Source: Thermoflexus hugenholtzii JAD2 | Lineage (GTDB): Bacteria > Chloroflexota > UBA11872 > UBA12225 | Direction of reading: 5' to 3' | NCBI GenBank assembly: GCA_945907765.1 | Contig: CAMDTO010000006.1 | Location: forward strand, 1-47,331 | DNA: 47,331 nucleotides | Part shown: positions 9,132-17,078 of the stretch, in pieces | Layout of the letters: each line of letters starts with the position of its first letter | Position numbering within the stretch: the stretch's first letter is position 1 | The notes under the pieces: generated by a model | Told to the model about the DNA's origin: nothing | The model's input: the letters and a program-made list of their open reading frames with translations, nothing else | The model's database searches: none | Program-made: the position numbers and the translations under genes

Positions 9132-9959
9132 TTACACGCCAAGGAGGTTCGCCGGGTTGGTCCGGCACATCGTGTCAATCGCGGAACCGGTGAAGCCCGC
9201 ACCGTGGAGCCACGCGAGGTATTGGTCAAGGCCATCCGGCCAGACCGGATTCTCCGGTTGTCCGAGGTCTGATGCGATCACGGTGGATGCGACGCCGACC
9301 GCCCGGATTGCATCGGCGTTGACCGCGAAGTTCGGCGCCCATTTCCCGTCAGGGCCCGGTTGCGCGTAGACGCGTTCGAGGAAGGCCCCTTGCGACGCCA
9401 GCACTGCCTGGTCTTCGTGCGTCATCGCCACCATGCGGTTTTCCGGGTGGGTCACGAGGACGCGTCGCACCCCCCTGGCGAATGCCTCCGGGACCGCGAT
9501 GAGGGTTTCGGCCGGACTGGCGTGCCCGGTTGCAAGCAGCAGGCCGTGCGCAGCCACCACCTCGAGCACAGATTGCAGGTCGCGACTGGCCTTGCCCCGC
9601 GCATCAAGGAGCCCGACGCCAGTTGCGCCCGGGTGCGTGTCCTGGCGCACATGGTGGGCCGCCCCGAAGGTGGGCAGCCACACAACCCTCCCTCCGGCCC
9701 GGGCGCACGCCTCGACCGCATCCGGATTCAGCCCTCCCACGCTGGGGTTCAGGACGATCCCGCCGAAGACTGGTGCGCCGGGCACTGCCAGTCGCGCCAC
9801 CGCCGCCCGGTCGGCAGTCGGGGCGAGATGGTTCTTGATCACCACCCCGCCCATCCCTTGTGCCAGTGCGGCCCGGGCTGCGGTCAGGTCGTCGATCGAT
9901 CTGGGACGCACGTCAGGAGCGCTGTGCAAGTGCAGGTCCACGACACCTTGGAGGTTCAT
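9132..9959 (-). CDS. Amidohydrolase-like protein (DUF6282-type)
   Basis: This protein has 275 residues with the TIM-barrel metal-hydrolase pattern. It opens with DLHLHSAPD (H10 and H12 as the HxH metal pair). Later come GHASPAETL, VTHPENR and ASDLGQPENP, which give further His and Asp residues in the order expected for the fold. Related proteins are annotated DUF6282 or as amidohydrolases with unknown substrate; a role near carbohydrate breakdown is only suggested by the neighbouring mannonate dehydratase, 71 bp downstream. The open frame extends upstream to 10136, but the ATG at 9959 has GAGGA 7 nt before it and starts immediately at the barrel's first strand. Substrate cannot be inferred. 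Confidence 0.8.
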   Translation of the reverse strand: MNLQGVVDLHLHSAPDVRPRSIDDLTAARAALAQGMGGVVIKNHLAPTADRAAVARLAVPGAPVFGGIVLNPSVGGLNPDAVEACARAGGRVVWLPTFGAAHHVRQDTHPGATGVGLLDARGKASRDLQSVLEVVAAHGLLLATGHASPAETLIAVPEAFARGVRRVLVTHPENRMVAMTHEDQAVLASQGAFLERVYAQPGPDGKWAPNFAVNADAIRAVGVASTVIASDLGQPENPVWPDGLDQYLAWLHGAGFTGSAIDTMCRTNPANLLGV

Positions 9960-10408
9960 GTGCAGGTCCTCTGTCCACTTCGATGGCTTTGGCCCGGTTG
10001 CGCGTTGCATGCTGCCGAGATGCGGAAACCCTATTTCATTGCCCGCGGCATGGATAGGTGTCCCTGCCCCGTCCATCGGGCAGGTGCGACGGTGCGATGG
10101 AGTGCCGATCACAAGAACGGATGACCCGGACCCCACTACCCGCGCCGTTCCTCGGCACCGGCGTCAACTCGTGTTCGGTCACCGGCAAGCTGGCTGGGGG
10201 CATCTTCGGGATCCTGCGTCCCGTCGTCAGCGCCGCAAGGTCGCTCCTTCACTTTGCGCCGGATGCCCAGTCCCCTCAAGAGGGGTCCCGTCTTCCATAC
10301 TACGGTTACATCGGCGTCTCATTCCTGATGGGTTTACGTGATCTTTACACCCCGTTGGACCCGACGGCTTGATCTCCCTGTTACGTTCGGAGGGAGGCCG
10401 CCGATCTG
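9960..10408. other. 449-bp divergent intergenic region
   Basis: This gap separates the minus-strand amidohydrolase-like gene from the plus-strand esterase gene, so it should hold both promoters. Small open frames cross it, but none has a good ribosome site or recognisable sequence. I found no RNA gene. The only clear structure is the inverted repeat at 10272-10285. No convincing -35/-10 pair was found by eye. Confidence 0.6.
10272..10285. repeat. Inverted repeat, possible operator
   Basis: CCCCTC and GAGGGG form 6-bp arms separated by AA, about 125 bp upstream of the esterase start. The two-base spacer is too short for an RNA hairpin, so a protein-binding site is more likely than a terminator. 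No regulator is encoded next to it. Confidence 0.35.
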
Positions 10409-12367
10409 ATGCGAAAAGGGCTTGCGAAGGACAGGGCGGTCGTGACGAGGCGGTGCCTCGGTGCGCTGACCGTTGGCGCCGTGTCGTTGCTGGGCGGATT
10501 CGGCAAGGCGATGGCGTCTGGCCCGGCGGGATCCATGGTTCTCGCGCCAGCGAATGCGACCCCGTTCGATGCCGAACAGCGGCGCAGTCTCGCCCGGGAT
10601 GCACTGGTGTATTTCCCTCGCCAATCGGGTCCGGTTCTCGGTCGCCCGGTCAACTTCCTGCCGGTCCCCCAATGGCTTCAGGGGACCGAACCTGCCGTCG
10701 CCCGTCGCGATTTCTCACTGGACATCGTCTCTGGCCTGCCGGTCTACCTCGTCGCCGCCGTTGACGATGCCGGTCGTCTGGATGCCTCGCAGGTCTCGGT
10801 CTCTGTCAATGGCGTCACCGTGGCCAAGCCCGGGTCGCTTGATGGAAATGTGATCGGCGGTGTTTCCGCGCCCAGTGCGGGTGGGCAGGTCCGCGACCAT
10901 GCCGTCCTTGACATGGTTTTCGCCCCTCCCGCTCCGGGGCACTACGTTGTCGAGGTGCGTACCCAGTTTCCCGCCGGGACCGATGACCCATCGACGACAA
11001 CGCGCATCCGCAAAGCCCTGGCAACGAGTGGTGCCACGTCCACGACCGTCACCTATGACCTGAACGTCATTCCTCCCGACGCATTCGCTCCGCTCTTCCT
11101 GCGCGACGCCGAGGGCACTTACTGGGCGGTATCCGGAGGCGCGCGCCGTGCCATCCCGGACGAATCGACCTTGCGGATCCTCTCCACACCCGCCCACGTC
11201 ACCTTGCCAGCGTCGCCGGATTTCCTCAGCCTTCTTCCGGTTGGGGAGCGAATCCCCCCGCTGAGTGAAGGCGCCCTGATACGCGGGACAGGAACTGCGC
11301 TCAACTACCGGATCACGGCAGGTGAACGTGTCTGGATATCCGAATCTGACGTTGACGGAACGACCGTCCGGATTGTCGATGTCGAGACGGTCCAGTCAAT
11401 TCCCCTGGCCTTGCGCGATCACTTGCTTGTGCGGACTTCATCTGCCCCCGACGTCTACCACGTTGATGGCATGGCACTCAGGAAGGTTCCCGACTGGAAG
11501 TGGGTGACTGACCACCGCCTCCGACCTGCCGATATCCACACTGTCGCCGAGTGGCTTGTCCCCCTCCTTGCCCAAGGTGCACCGGAATGGCGCTTGCCGG
11601 CCAGTACCTGGCAGGACCGCACGTTCTTCAGTCGCACCCTTGGGCGCACAATGCCCTGCCGGGTTTCCCTTCCGCGTGGCTATTCGGCGGGCTCAAGCGC
11701 GCGGTACCCCGTGATCTACCTCCTGCATGGACTGTCGGGGCGCTATGACGAGTGGAATGGCTACGGCATCGACGAGGTCGCCAGTGGGTTGGAGCATGAC
11801 GGCAAACTTGGCGGCGTGATTCTCGTGGCACCCCAGGGCGGTCTCGGGTACTGGATGGATCAGGATGGTGCCGGGGCGACGCCGTGGGCGACCTATGTCG
11901 CCCGGGACCTGGTGCAACACATTGACGACACGTACCGCACTGTTGCTACCCCAACCGGACGTGCCATTGGCGGTCTTTCGATGGGTGGCCACGGTGCGGT
12001 CCAGATTGCCCTCAATTTCCCGGACGTGTTCACCATTGCCGGGGCACACAGCCCATCGATCAGGTCGCGTGAATCGTCTCCCGCTTTCTTCGGAACTGGT
12101 GGGGCGTTCGAGCGTCGTGACCCGATCTCGCTGGCGAAGTCGGTTGACGTGACCAAACAGCAGTTCTGGATCGATGCCGGCCAGGACGATTCCTGGCGGT
12201 CTGGCGCGGAGGCATTGCGCGATGCCCTGCTGGAACGTGGCCGGTCTGTCGAGTTCCACGTCTTTGACGGTGGACACGATGGGTGGTACTGGGGTGACCA
12301 CCTCTGGGAATATCTGCCCTTCTACGCGAGTGCATTTGCCCGCAACGGGGTCACACGTCCCCGCTGA
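10409..12367 (+). CDS. Exported esterase with N-terminal repeat region
   Basis: This 652-residue protein has a signal sequence with paired arginines before a hydrophobic stretch (RRCLGALTVGAVSLLGG, residues 13-29), suggesting Tat-type export. The middle holds at least three related units of the kind found on cell-surface hydrolases: FLRDAEGTYWAVSGGARRAIP (near 230), LIRGTGTALNYRITAGERVWI (near 290) and LLVRTSSAPDVYHVDGMALRK (near 345); each ends in a basic/aromatic strand. The C-terminal part (about 405-645) is a putative-esterase alpha/beta hydrolase: YLLHGLSGRYDEW for the oxyanion loop, nucleophile S524 in GGLSMGGH, acid D593 or D594, and H623 in DGGHDGW. GGAGG lies 11 nt before the ATG. 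It resembles tributyrin/feruloyl-type esterases; the substrate is unknown. Confidence 0.85.
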   Translation: MRKGLAKDRAVVTRRCLGALTVGAVSLLGGFGKAMASGPAGSMVLAPANATPFDAEQRRSLARDALVYFPRQSGPVLGRPVNFLPVPQWLQGTEPAVARRDFSLDIVSGLPVYLVAAVDDAGRLDASQVSVSVNGVTVAKPGSLDGNVIGGVSAPSAGGQVRDHAVLDMVFAPPAPGHYVVEVRTQFPAGTDDPSTTTRIRKALATSGATSTTVTYDLNVIPPDAFAPLFLRDAEGTYWAVSGGARRAIPDESTLRILSTPAHVTLPASPDFLSLLPVGERIPPLSEGALIRGTGTALNYRITAGERVWISESDVDGTTVRIVDVETVQSIPLALRDHLLVRTSSAPDVYHVDGMALRKVPDWKWVTDHRLRPADIHTVAEWLVPLLAQGAPEWRLPASTWQDRTFFSRTLGRTMPCRVSLPRGYSAGSSARYPVIYLLHGLSGRYDEWNGYGIDEVASGLEHDGKLGGVILVAPQGGLGYWMDQDGAGATPWATYVARDLVQHIDDTYRTVATPTGRAIGGLSMGGHGAVQIALNFPDVFTIAGAHSPSIRSRESSPAFFGTGGAFERRDPISLAKSVDVTKQQFWIDAGQDDSWRSGAEALRDALLERGRSVEFHVFDGGHDGWYWGDHLWEYLPFYASAFARNGVTRPR

Positions 12368-12617
12368 CGTCCTCCGTACGGTGGCAACAGTGGTGCTAGA
12401 CTCCTTGCCGGAGTGTCGTGTGGCGTGGTGTCGACCGTGCCGGTGCGCAAGCGATTGGCGCATTGGCGGTGCACTGCCACGAATCCGATGGGTCTGACTG
12501 GATTTCGGGTCGGATGGTTCGTGCCTGACGTCCCGGAGTGAGACAATGGATCAGCGGTCCGGGTGTGTTGCCCGGACCTGTGTGGGGCCACCCGGGGCGG
12601 GTGTGCTGGAGGCAGCA

Positions 12618-14135
12618 ATGGCTACGAAGGTTGAACACGCGGCGACGGCTGTCGCCGAACACGGTCTCTATATCGATGGCGAGTGGCGCGCTTCCCAGAG
12701 CGGGAAATCGTTCGCGGTGCGCAATCCGGCCACGGGTGAGGTGATCGCCAAGTGCGCCGATGGTGGTCGCGCCGAGACGACCGAAGCCATCGAGGCTGCG
12801 CACCGTGCCTTCCCGGCATGGAGCAAGTTGCCCGCTGAGGTTCGTGCCGGGTACCTCTCGAAGGCAGCCGCCCTGATGATCGAGCGCGTCAATGAACTCG
12901 CCGAGATCCTCACCCTTGAGAACGGCAAGCCGCTCGCCGAAAGCATTGGCGAGACCCGTGGCGCAGCGTCCTTCTTCCAGTGGAACGCTGAAGAGGCGCG
13001 TCGCATCTACGGCGAGGTCGTGCCGTCGGCCCGCACCGACACGCGGATCCTGACGATCAAGCAGCCGGTTGGCGTGGTCGCGGCGATCACCCCCTGGAAC
13101 TTCCCGTGCAGCATGGTCACCCGCAAGCTCGGGCCCGCCTTGGCTGCCGGGTGCACCGCGGTCTTGCGTCCGGCCCGTGCCACCCCGCTGATCGCCATCG
13201 CGATCTACAAGATCCTCGAGGAAGTCGGGATCCCGAAGGGTGTCGTCAACCTCATCACCGGCACCGACTCCGCCGGCATGGGTGACGAACTCGCGACCAA
13301 TCCCAAGGTCCGCAAGCTCACCTTCACCGGATCGACCGAGGTTGGCAAGCAACTCATCGCCAAGTGCGCCACCACCGTCAAGCGCGTCTCGATGGAACTC
13401 GGCGGACATGCGCCGTTCATCGTCTTCGACGATGCCGACATGGACAAGGCTGCCGATGCCGTGGTCCTGAGCCGCTTCCGCAATGCCGGACAGACCTGTA
13501 TCTGCACCAACCGGGTATATGTGCAGAAGTCAGTCGCTGCGTCCTTCGCCCAGAAGGTTGCGTCGCGCGTCTCCGCACTGAAGGTCGGCAACGGTCTCGA
13601 GGCCGGGGTCCAGGTCGGCCCGCTGATCGATGAGCATGGCTTCCGCAAGGTCGAGGAGCATGTCCGTGATGCGGTCGCCCGCGGTGGCACCATCCTCGCC
13701 GGAGGCAAGCCCTTCTCCACCCCGACCAATGGTCATGCGAATGGCCACGCCAACGGCAATGGCAACGGCCACCTGCACGGATGGTTCTTCGAGCCAACCG
13801 TCATCGGCAACGCCCATCCCGAGATGCTTGTCATGCACGAGGAGACCTTCGGTCCCGTCCTCCCGATCATGGAGTTCGAGACGGAGGAAGAGGCCATCTC
13901 CATGGCGAACGACACTCCGTACGGCCTCGCCGCGTACTTCTTCACGCGCGATGTCGGGCGTCTCTTCCGGGTCGCCGAGGGTCTTGAATACGGCATCGTG
14001 GGCGCGAATGACCCGCTGCCAACTGGCCCCCACATCCCGTTCGGCGGGTTCAAGGAGTCAGGCGTCGCCCGCGAGAACGGATCCGACGGCATCAATCACT
14101 TCCTCGAAGTCAAGGCCATCTCCATCGGCCTCTAG
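12618..14135 (+). CDS. NAD(P)-dependent aldehyde dehydrogenase (succinate-semialdehyde type)
   Basis: This 505-residue enzyme oxidises an aldehyde to the acid. Family residues are present: N161 in TPWNFP, the cofactor loop FTGSTEVGK (237-244), general base E260 in MELGGHAP, nucleophile C294 in NAGQTC, and the late EETFGPVLPI. Closest look is to succinate-semialdehyde and glycolaldehyde dehydrogenases. Two oddities: the cofactor-ribose lysine of the KPxxxTP motif is R184 (VLRPARATP), and residues about 370-388 are a low-complexity Asn/Gly/His insert absent from the usual family loop. ATG 12618 is preferred over the upstream in-frame ATG 12546 because GGAGG lies 6 nt before it. The 250-bp region upstream holds TAGACT at 12397 but no matching -35. 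Confidence 0.92.
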   Translation: MATKVEHAATAVAEHGLYIDGEWRASQSGKSFAVRNPATGEVIAKCADGGRAETTEAIEAAHRAFPAWSKLPAEVRAGYLSKAAALMIERVNELAEILTLENGKPLAESIGETRGAASFFQWNAEEARRIYGEVVPSARTDTRILTIKQPVGVVAAITPWNFPCSMVTRKLGPALAAGCTAVLRPARATPLIAIAIYKILEEVGIPKGVVNLITGTDSAGMGDELATNPKVRKLTFTGSTEVGKQLIAKCATTVKRVSMELGGHAPFIVFDDADMDKAADAVVLSRFRNAGQTCICTNRVYVQKSVAASFAQKVASRVSALKVGNGLEAGVQVGPLIDEHGFRKVEEHVRDAVARGGTILAGGKPFSTPTNGHANGHANGNGNGHLHGWFFEPTVIGNAHPEMLVMHEETFGPVLPIMEFETEEEAISMANDTPYGLAAYFFTRDVGRLFRVAEGLEYGIVGANDPLPTGPHIPFGGFKESGVARENGSDGINHFLEVKAISIGL

Positions 14136-14267
14136 GGTTCGGGCATCCGGCGACGTGTACGCTTCGGTCAGTGGTGTGATCGGTGCACGCACGTTCGGTC
14201 CGGCGGCACATCGGTCGTGCGGGGGTCTCGTGGCCTCCGCACACACCTGATCTGGAGTGCCAACGCG

Positions 14268-15161
14268 ATGCCCCGCAAGTCTCCCCGCCCCGTGCCGGTG
14301 ATGGCAGACGCTGATATTGACGCAACTGCCGACGAGGCGTTCCCCGACCCGGCCACCCCTTCCGGGCGCATCCTCGCCACCTTGATCGGTGCACACGTTC
14401 CCGGGACCCCGGCAACATGGGCAACTGCGGATCTGTACCGGAGCGCCGGCCTCGCTGGTGACGCCGCCGAAACCGCCCTCGCCGGTCTTCAAGCGAGGCG
14501 GATTGTCGATGTCCAAGCGACTTCCGATAGCTCATCAAGGCGCCTGACGGTCCTTCTTGCCCCGCCGCTCGACGAGTACGGCGTCGTGCCGTCATGGGGT
14601 CAGGCATCAGACCCTGATCCAGCTGAATCCGACACGCCTACCGGAGACGATTCCTCGGGTCCCGGTTCATCTTCCGAGTGGTCGGTCGTCCGGTCCGGCA
14701 CGTCCGGGCGGGTCAGGCCCGTTGGTGGCGAGGCACGCATGGTTGACAATGGTTCCGACCGGGCCTCCGGCGCCGAGGAGACCGCAGTTGCCCGGCAGTT
14801 CCTTGAGCGGGTCGAGCGTCTGCTGGTCGAATGTGACGAATGGCGCCGGCGCGCCCTGTCAGCCGAGGACCGGGCCGGTGCACTCGAACGTCAGGTGCGG
14901 GCGGTCGAACGTCGCACTGAAGCCATCCAGACCCGTCTTGATGTCGCGACAGATCGCCTGCGCGCCTGGGCCGAACTTTCCAAGCGCATGCAGCAACTCT
15001 CCCGCCAGGCCGACGTCCTCTCCCGTGCCCGGGGGGCGCCGCGCCCGCGTGAAACCGTCGAGACGGTCGCCAAGTCCGGTGGGACGGTCCCTGCAGGTGC
15101 CGACGCTCGCTCCGAAGATGCTTCTGGGACGGTCGAGACGCTGGTCGCTAACGCGTCCTGA
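14268..15161 (+). CDS. Hypothetical protein with winged-helix-like and coiled-coil regions
   Basis: This protein has 297 residues and no recognised family. Residues about 30-105 (PSGRILATLIG, then TWATADLYRSAGLAG, then ALAGLQARRIVDVQ) have the helix-turn-helix-strand rhythm of a winged helix. A Ser/Gly/Asp-rich linker covers about 105-160. A long amphipathic coiled coil covers about 164-250 (ERVERLLVECDEWRRRAL, ALERQVRAVERRTEAIQTRL). The tail is disordered. No membrane segment or signal is visible. The layout suggests a DNA-binding or scaffold protein, which is inference. ATG 14268 is chosen because GGAG lies upstream and the preceding in-frame residues are arginine-rich and unlike a protein start. 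It sits between two unrelated enzymes, with 132 and 116 bp gaps. Confidence 0.7.
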   Translation: MPRKSPRPVPVMADADIDATADEAFPDPATPSGRILATLIGAHVPGTPATWATADLYRSAGLAGDAAETALAGLQARRIVDVQATSDSSSRRLTVLLAPPLDEYGVVPSWGQASDPDPAESDTPTGDDSSGPGSSSEWSVVRSGTSGRVRPVGGEARMVDNGSDRASGAEETAVARQFLERVERLLVECDEWRRRALSAEDRAGALERQVRAVERRTEAIQTRLDVATDRLRAWAELSKRMQQLSRQADVLSRARGAPRPRETVETVAKSGGTVPAGADARSEDASGTVETLVANAS

Positions 15162-15277
15162 GCTACCGCTTCCGGTGCACCAGTTGCCGTGCAGTTGGTG
15201 CGATACTGTCGCCAAACGGCAACCTGTCATCAGGCATCACTCCGTGATGCCCCACCGAATTCGTCAGGGGTGATCAA

Positions 15278-16138
15278 GTGGAATACCGCACATTGGGCCA
15301 GACGGGCCAGAAGTTGTCGGTCATCGGGTTCGGTGGAATCGTCGTCACCGAGACACCTCAGGACGAGGCCAACCGCCTTGTTGCATCCGCGGTTGCGCGC
15401 GGGGTCAACTACTTCGACGTCGCCCCGAGTTACGGCGACGCCGAGGATCGTCTCGGACCGGCGTTGCGCCCCCACCGTGACGGGGTCTTCCTGGCGTGCA
15501 AGACGGGCATGCGGGATGCGGTCGGCGCCCGTGCCGAACTCGAATCGTCACTCGCGAAGATGCACACCGACCACTTCGACCTCTACCAATTGCATGCGAT
15601 GACCAAGATGGAGGATGTCGAGACCGTCCTCGGGCCGGGCGGCGCGATGGAGACTTTCCTGCGTGCGCGTGATGAGGGCAAGGTCAAGTACCTCGGGTTC
15701 AGTGCGCACTCAACCGAGGCGGCCGTTGCCCTTCTCGACCGTTTCCCCTTCGACTCCGTGCTGTTCCCCTTGAACTTCTGCACCTACCTCGAAGGCAACT
15801 TCGGTCCGCAGGTGGTTGAAGCTGCCAAGCGCCGTGGTGCCGGCATCCTCGCCCTCAAGGGCATGGCCAAGACCAAGTGGCCTGAAGGCACGACGCGCGA
15901 GGATCGCAAGTGGCGCAAGGCGTGGTACGAACCCATCGAGGATCGTGACCATGCGGCGCTTGCCCTCCGCTTCACCCTTGGTCTCGGGGTCACGGCCGCA
16001 ATCCCTCCCGGACACGTCGAGTTCTTCGACCTTGCCTTGGAGATCGCGTCTGACCTCCGGCCCCTGAACCCGGCCGAACTCGCCGCCATCGAGACCCTCG
16101 CCCACGCCACCGAACCGTTGTTCCGCACCGCGGCGTAG
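15278..16138 (+). CDS. Aldo/keto reductase
   Basis: This 286-residue NADPH-type (beta/alpha)8 oxidoreductase starts at GTG 15278 with GGGGTGA upstream. It carries the complete catalytic tetrad: D47 in NYFDVAPSYG, Y52, K75 in FLACKTG, and H106 in DLYQLHAMT. The start EYRTLGQTGQKLSVIGFGG is the classic family opening. The C-terminal part is short and there is no 4Fe-4S cysteine set, although relatives in this branch are often annotated as Fe-S-associated. Cofactor binding is suggested by GILALKGMAK and the late ALRFTLGLGVTAAIPPG. The substrate is unknown; nearby sugar-acid genes make an aldose or keto-sugar plausible. Confidence 0.92.
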   Translation: MEYRTLGQTGQKLSVIGFGGIVVTETPQDEANRLVASAVARGVNYFDVAPSYGDAEDRLGPALRPHRDGVFLACKTGMRDAVGARAELESSLAKMHTDHFDLYQLHAMTKMEDVETVLGPGGAMETFLRARDEGKVKYLGFSAHSTEAAVALLDRFPFDSVLFPLNFCTYLEGNFGPQVVEAAKRRGAGILALKGMAKTKWPEGTTREDRKWRKAWYEPIEDRDHAALALRFTLGLGVTAAIPPGHVEFFDLALEIASDLRPLNPAELAAIETLAHATEPLFRTAA

Positions 16139-16232
16139 GCACCGTTCCTGGGCCATGGCGGGACTCGCAATGTCCCAGGGATCCGTCCGTATCGTCAACC
16201 CGCCCCGCACTCCGGTACCTTGTCTCCCCGAC

Positions 16233-17048
16233 ATGAGTACGAGCACGACCACCACATCCTCAGCCATTCCCGTCTGGCCTGATGCGCCACAAGGCACCTC
16301 AGGCGGTGCCGATACCGTCCACCTCACACCGTTCCTGCTTGAACGTGACGGCTCACACCCTCTCCGCGGGGCAGTCATCGTCCTGCCGGGTGGTGGCTAC
16401 CGCATGCGGGCAGAACATGAGGGTGCTCCGATCGCCAGATGGGTCAACAGTCTTGGGTACCACGCCTTCGTGGTCTCGTACCGGGTCGCGCCCCACCGGC
16501 ATCCGGCGCCAATGCAGGACGCCCAGCGCGCGATCCGGATCGTCCGCCACCGTGCATCGGAGTGGGGCATCGACCCGGACGCCGTCGGGATCATCGGCTT
16601 TTCCGCCGGGGGACATCTAGTCGCGACGGTGTCCACGCAGTTTGACACGGGCCTTACCGATGCCACCGATCCGGTCCTTCGCGCCTCCTGCCGGCCGGAC
16701 TTCGCGATCCTGTGCTACCCGGTCATCTCCTTCATTGCAGAGGTGCACCAGGGATGCATCGATAATCTCCTCGGGCCGGATACCGACGAGGCGTCTCGCA
16801 GGGCAATGAGTGCCGAGGCGAATGTCACCGCCGACACGCCCCCGTCCTTCATCTGGCACACGGTGGAAGATCAGTCCGTCCCGGTCAACCACCCCCTTGT
16901 CTATGCGCGTGCCCTCGGCGCATCCGGCGTGCCATACGCCTTGCACGTCTTCCCGAACGGCCGGCACGGTCTTGGACTGGCGGACGGGCACCCCGCCGGT
17001 GCGTGGACGACACTTGCCGCAACCTGGATGGCAGGCCTTCGTGGCTAG
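16233..17048 (+). CDS. Alpha/beta hydrolase, acetyl-esterase-like
   Basis: This 271-residue hydrolase is of the acetyl xylan esterase/BD-FAE group. The oxyanion segment is AVIVLPGGGYRMRAEHEG (47-64) and the strand VVSYRVAP follows. The nucleophile is S124 in GFSAGGH. The acid and base are the Asp in WHTVEDQSVPV and the His in FPNGRHGLGLA. There is no signal peptide from this start, so it is probably cytoplasmic and acts on imported oligosaccharide esters; that is inference. The frame is open back to ATG 16155; ATG 16233 is chosen because the hydrolase fold begins soon after it, but neither has a strong ribosome site. The stop is 30 bp from the convergent SulP gene. Confidence 0.85.
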   Translation: MSTSTTTTSSAIPVWPDAPQGTSGGADTVHLTPFLLERDGSHPLRGAVIVLPGGGYRMRAEHEGAPIARWVNSLGYHAFVVSYRVAPHRHPAPMQDAQRAIRIVRHRASEWGIDPDAVGIIGFSAGGHLVATVSTQFDTGLTDATDPVLRASCRPDFAILCYPVISFIAEVHQGCIDNLLGPDTDEASRRAMSAEANVTADTPPSFIWHTVEDQSVPVNHPLVYARALGASGVPYALHVFPNGRHGLGLADGHPAGAWTTLAATWMAGLRG

Positions 17049-17078
17049 GGATCGCTGTCCAGCCGCACTACGGTTGGC

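Noticed and set aside
10058-10372. Small plus-strand open frame in the 449-bp gap before the esterase
   Set aside because: No ribosome site, no recognisable domain and it overlaps the expected promoter region.
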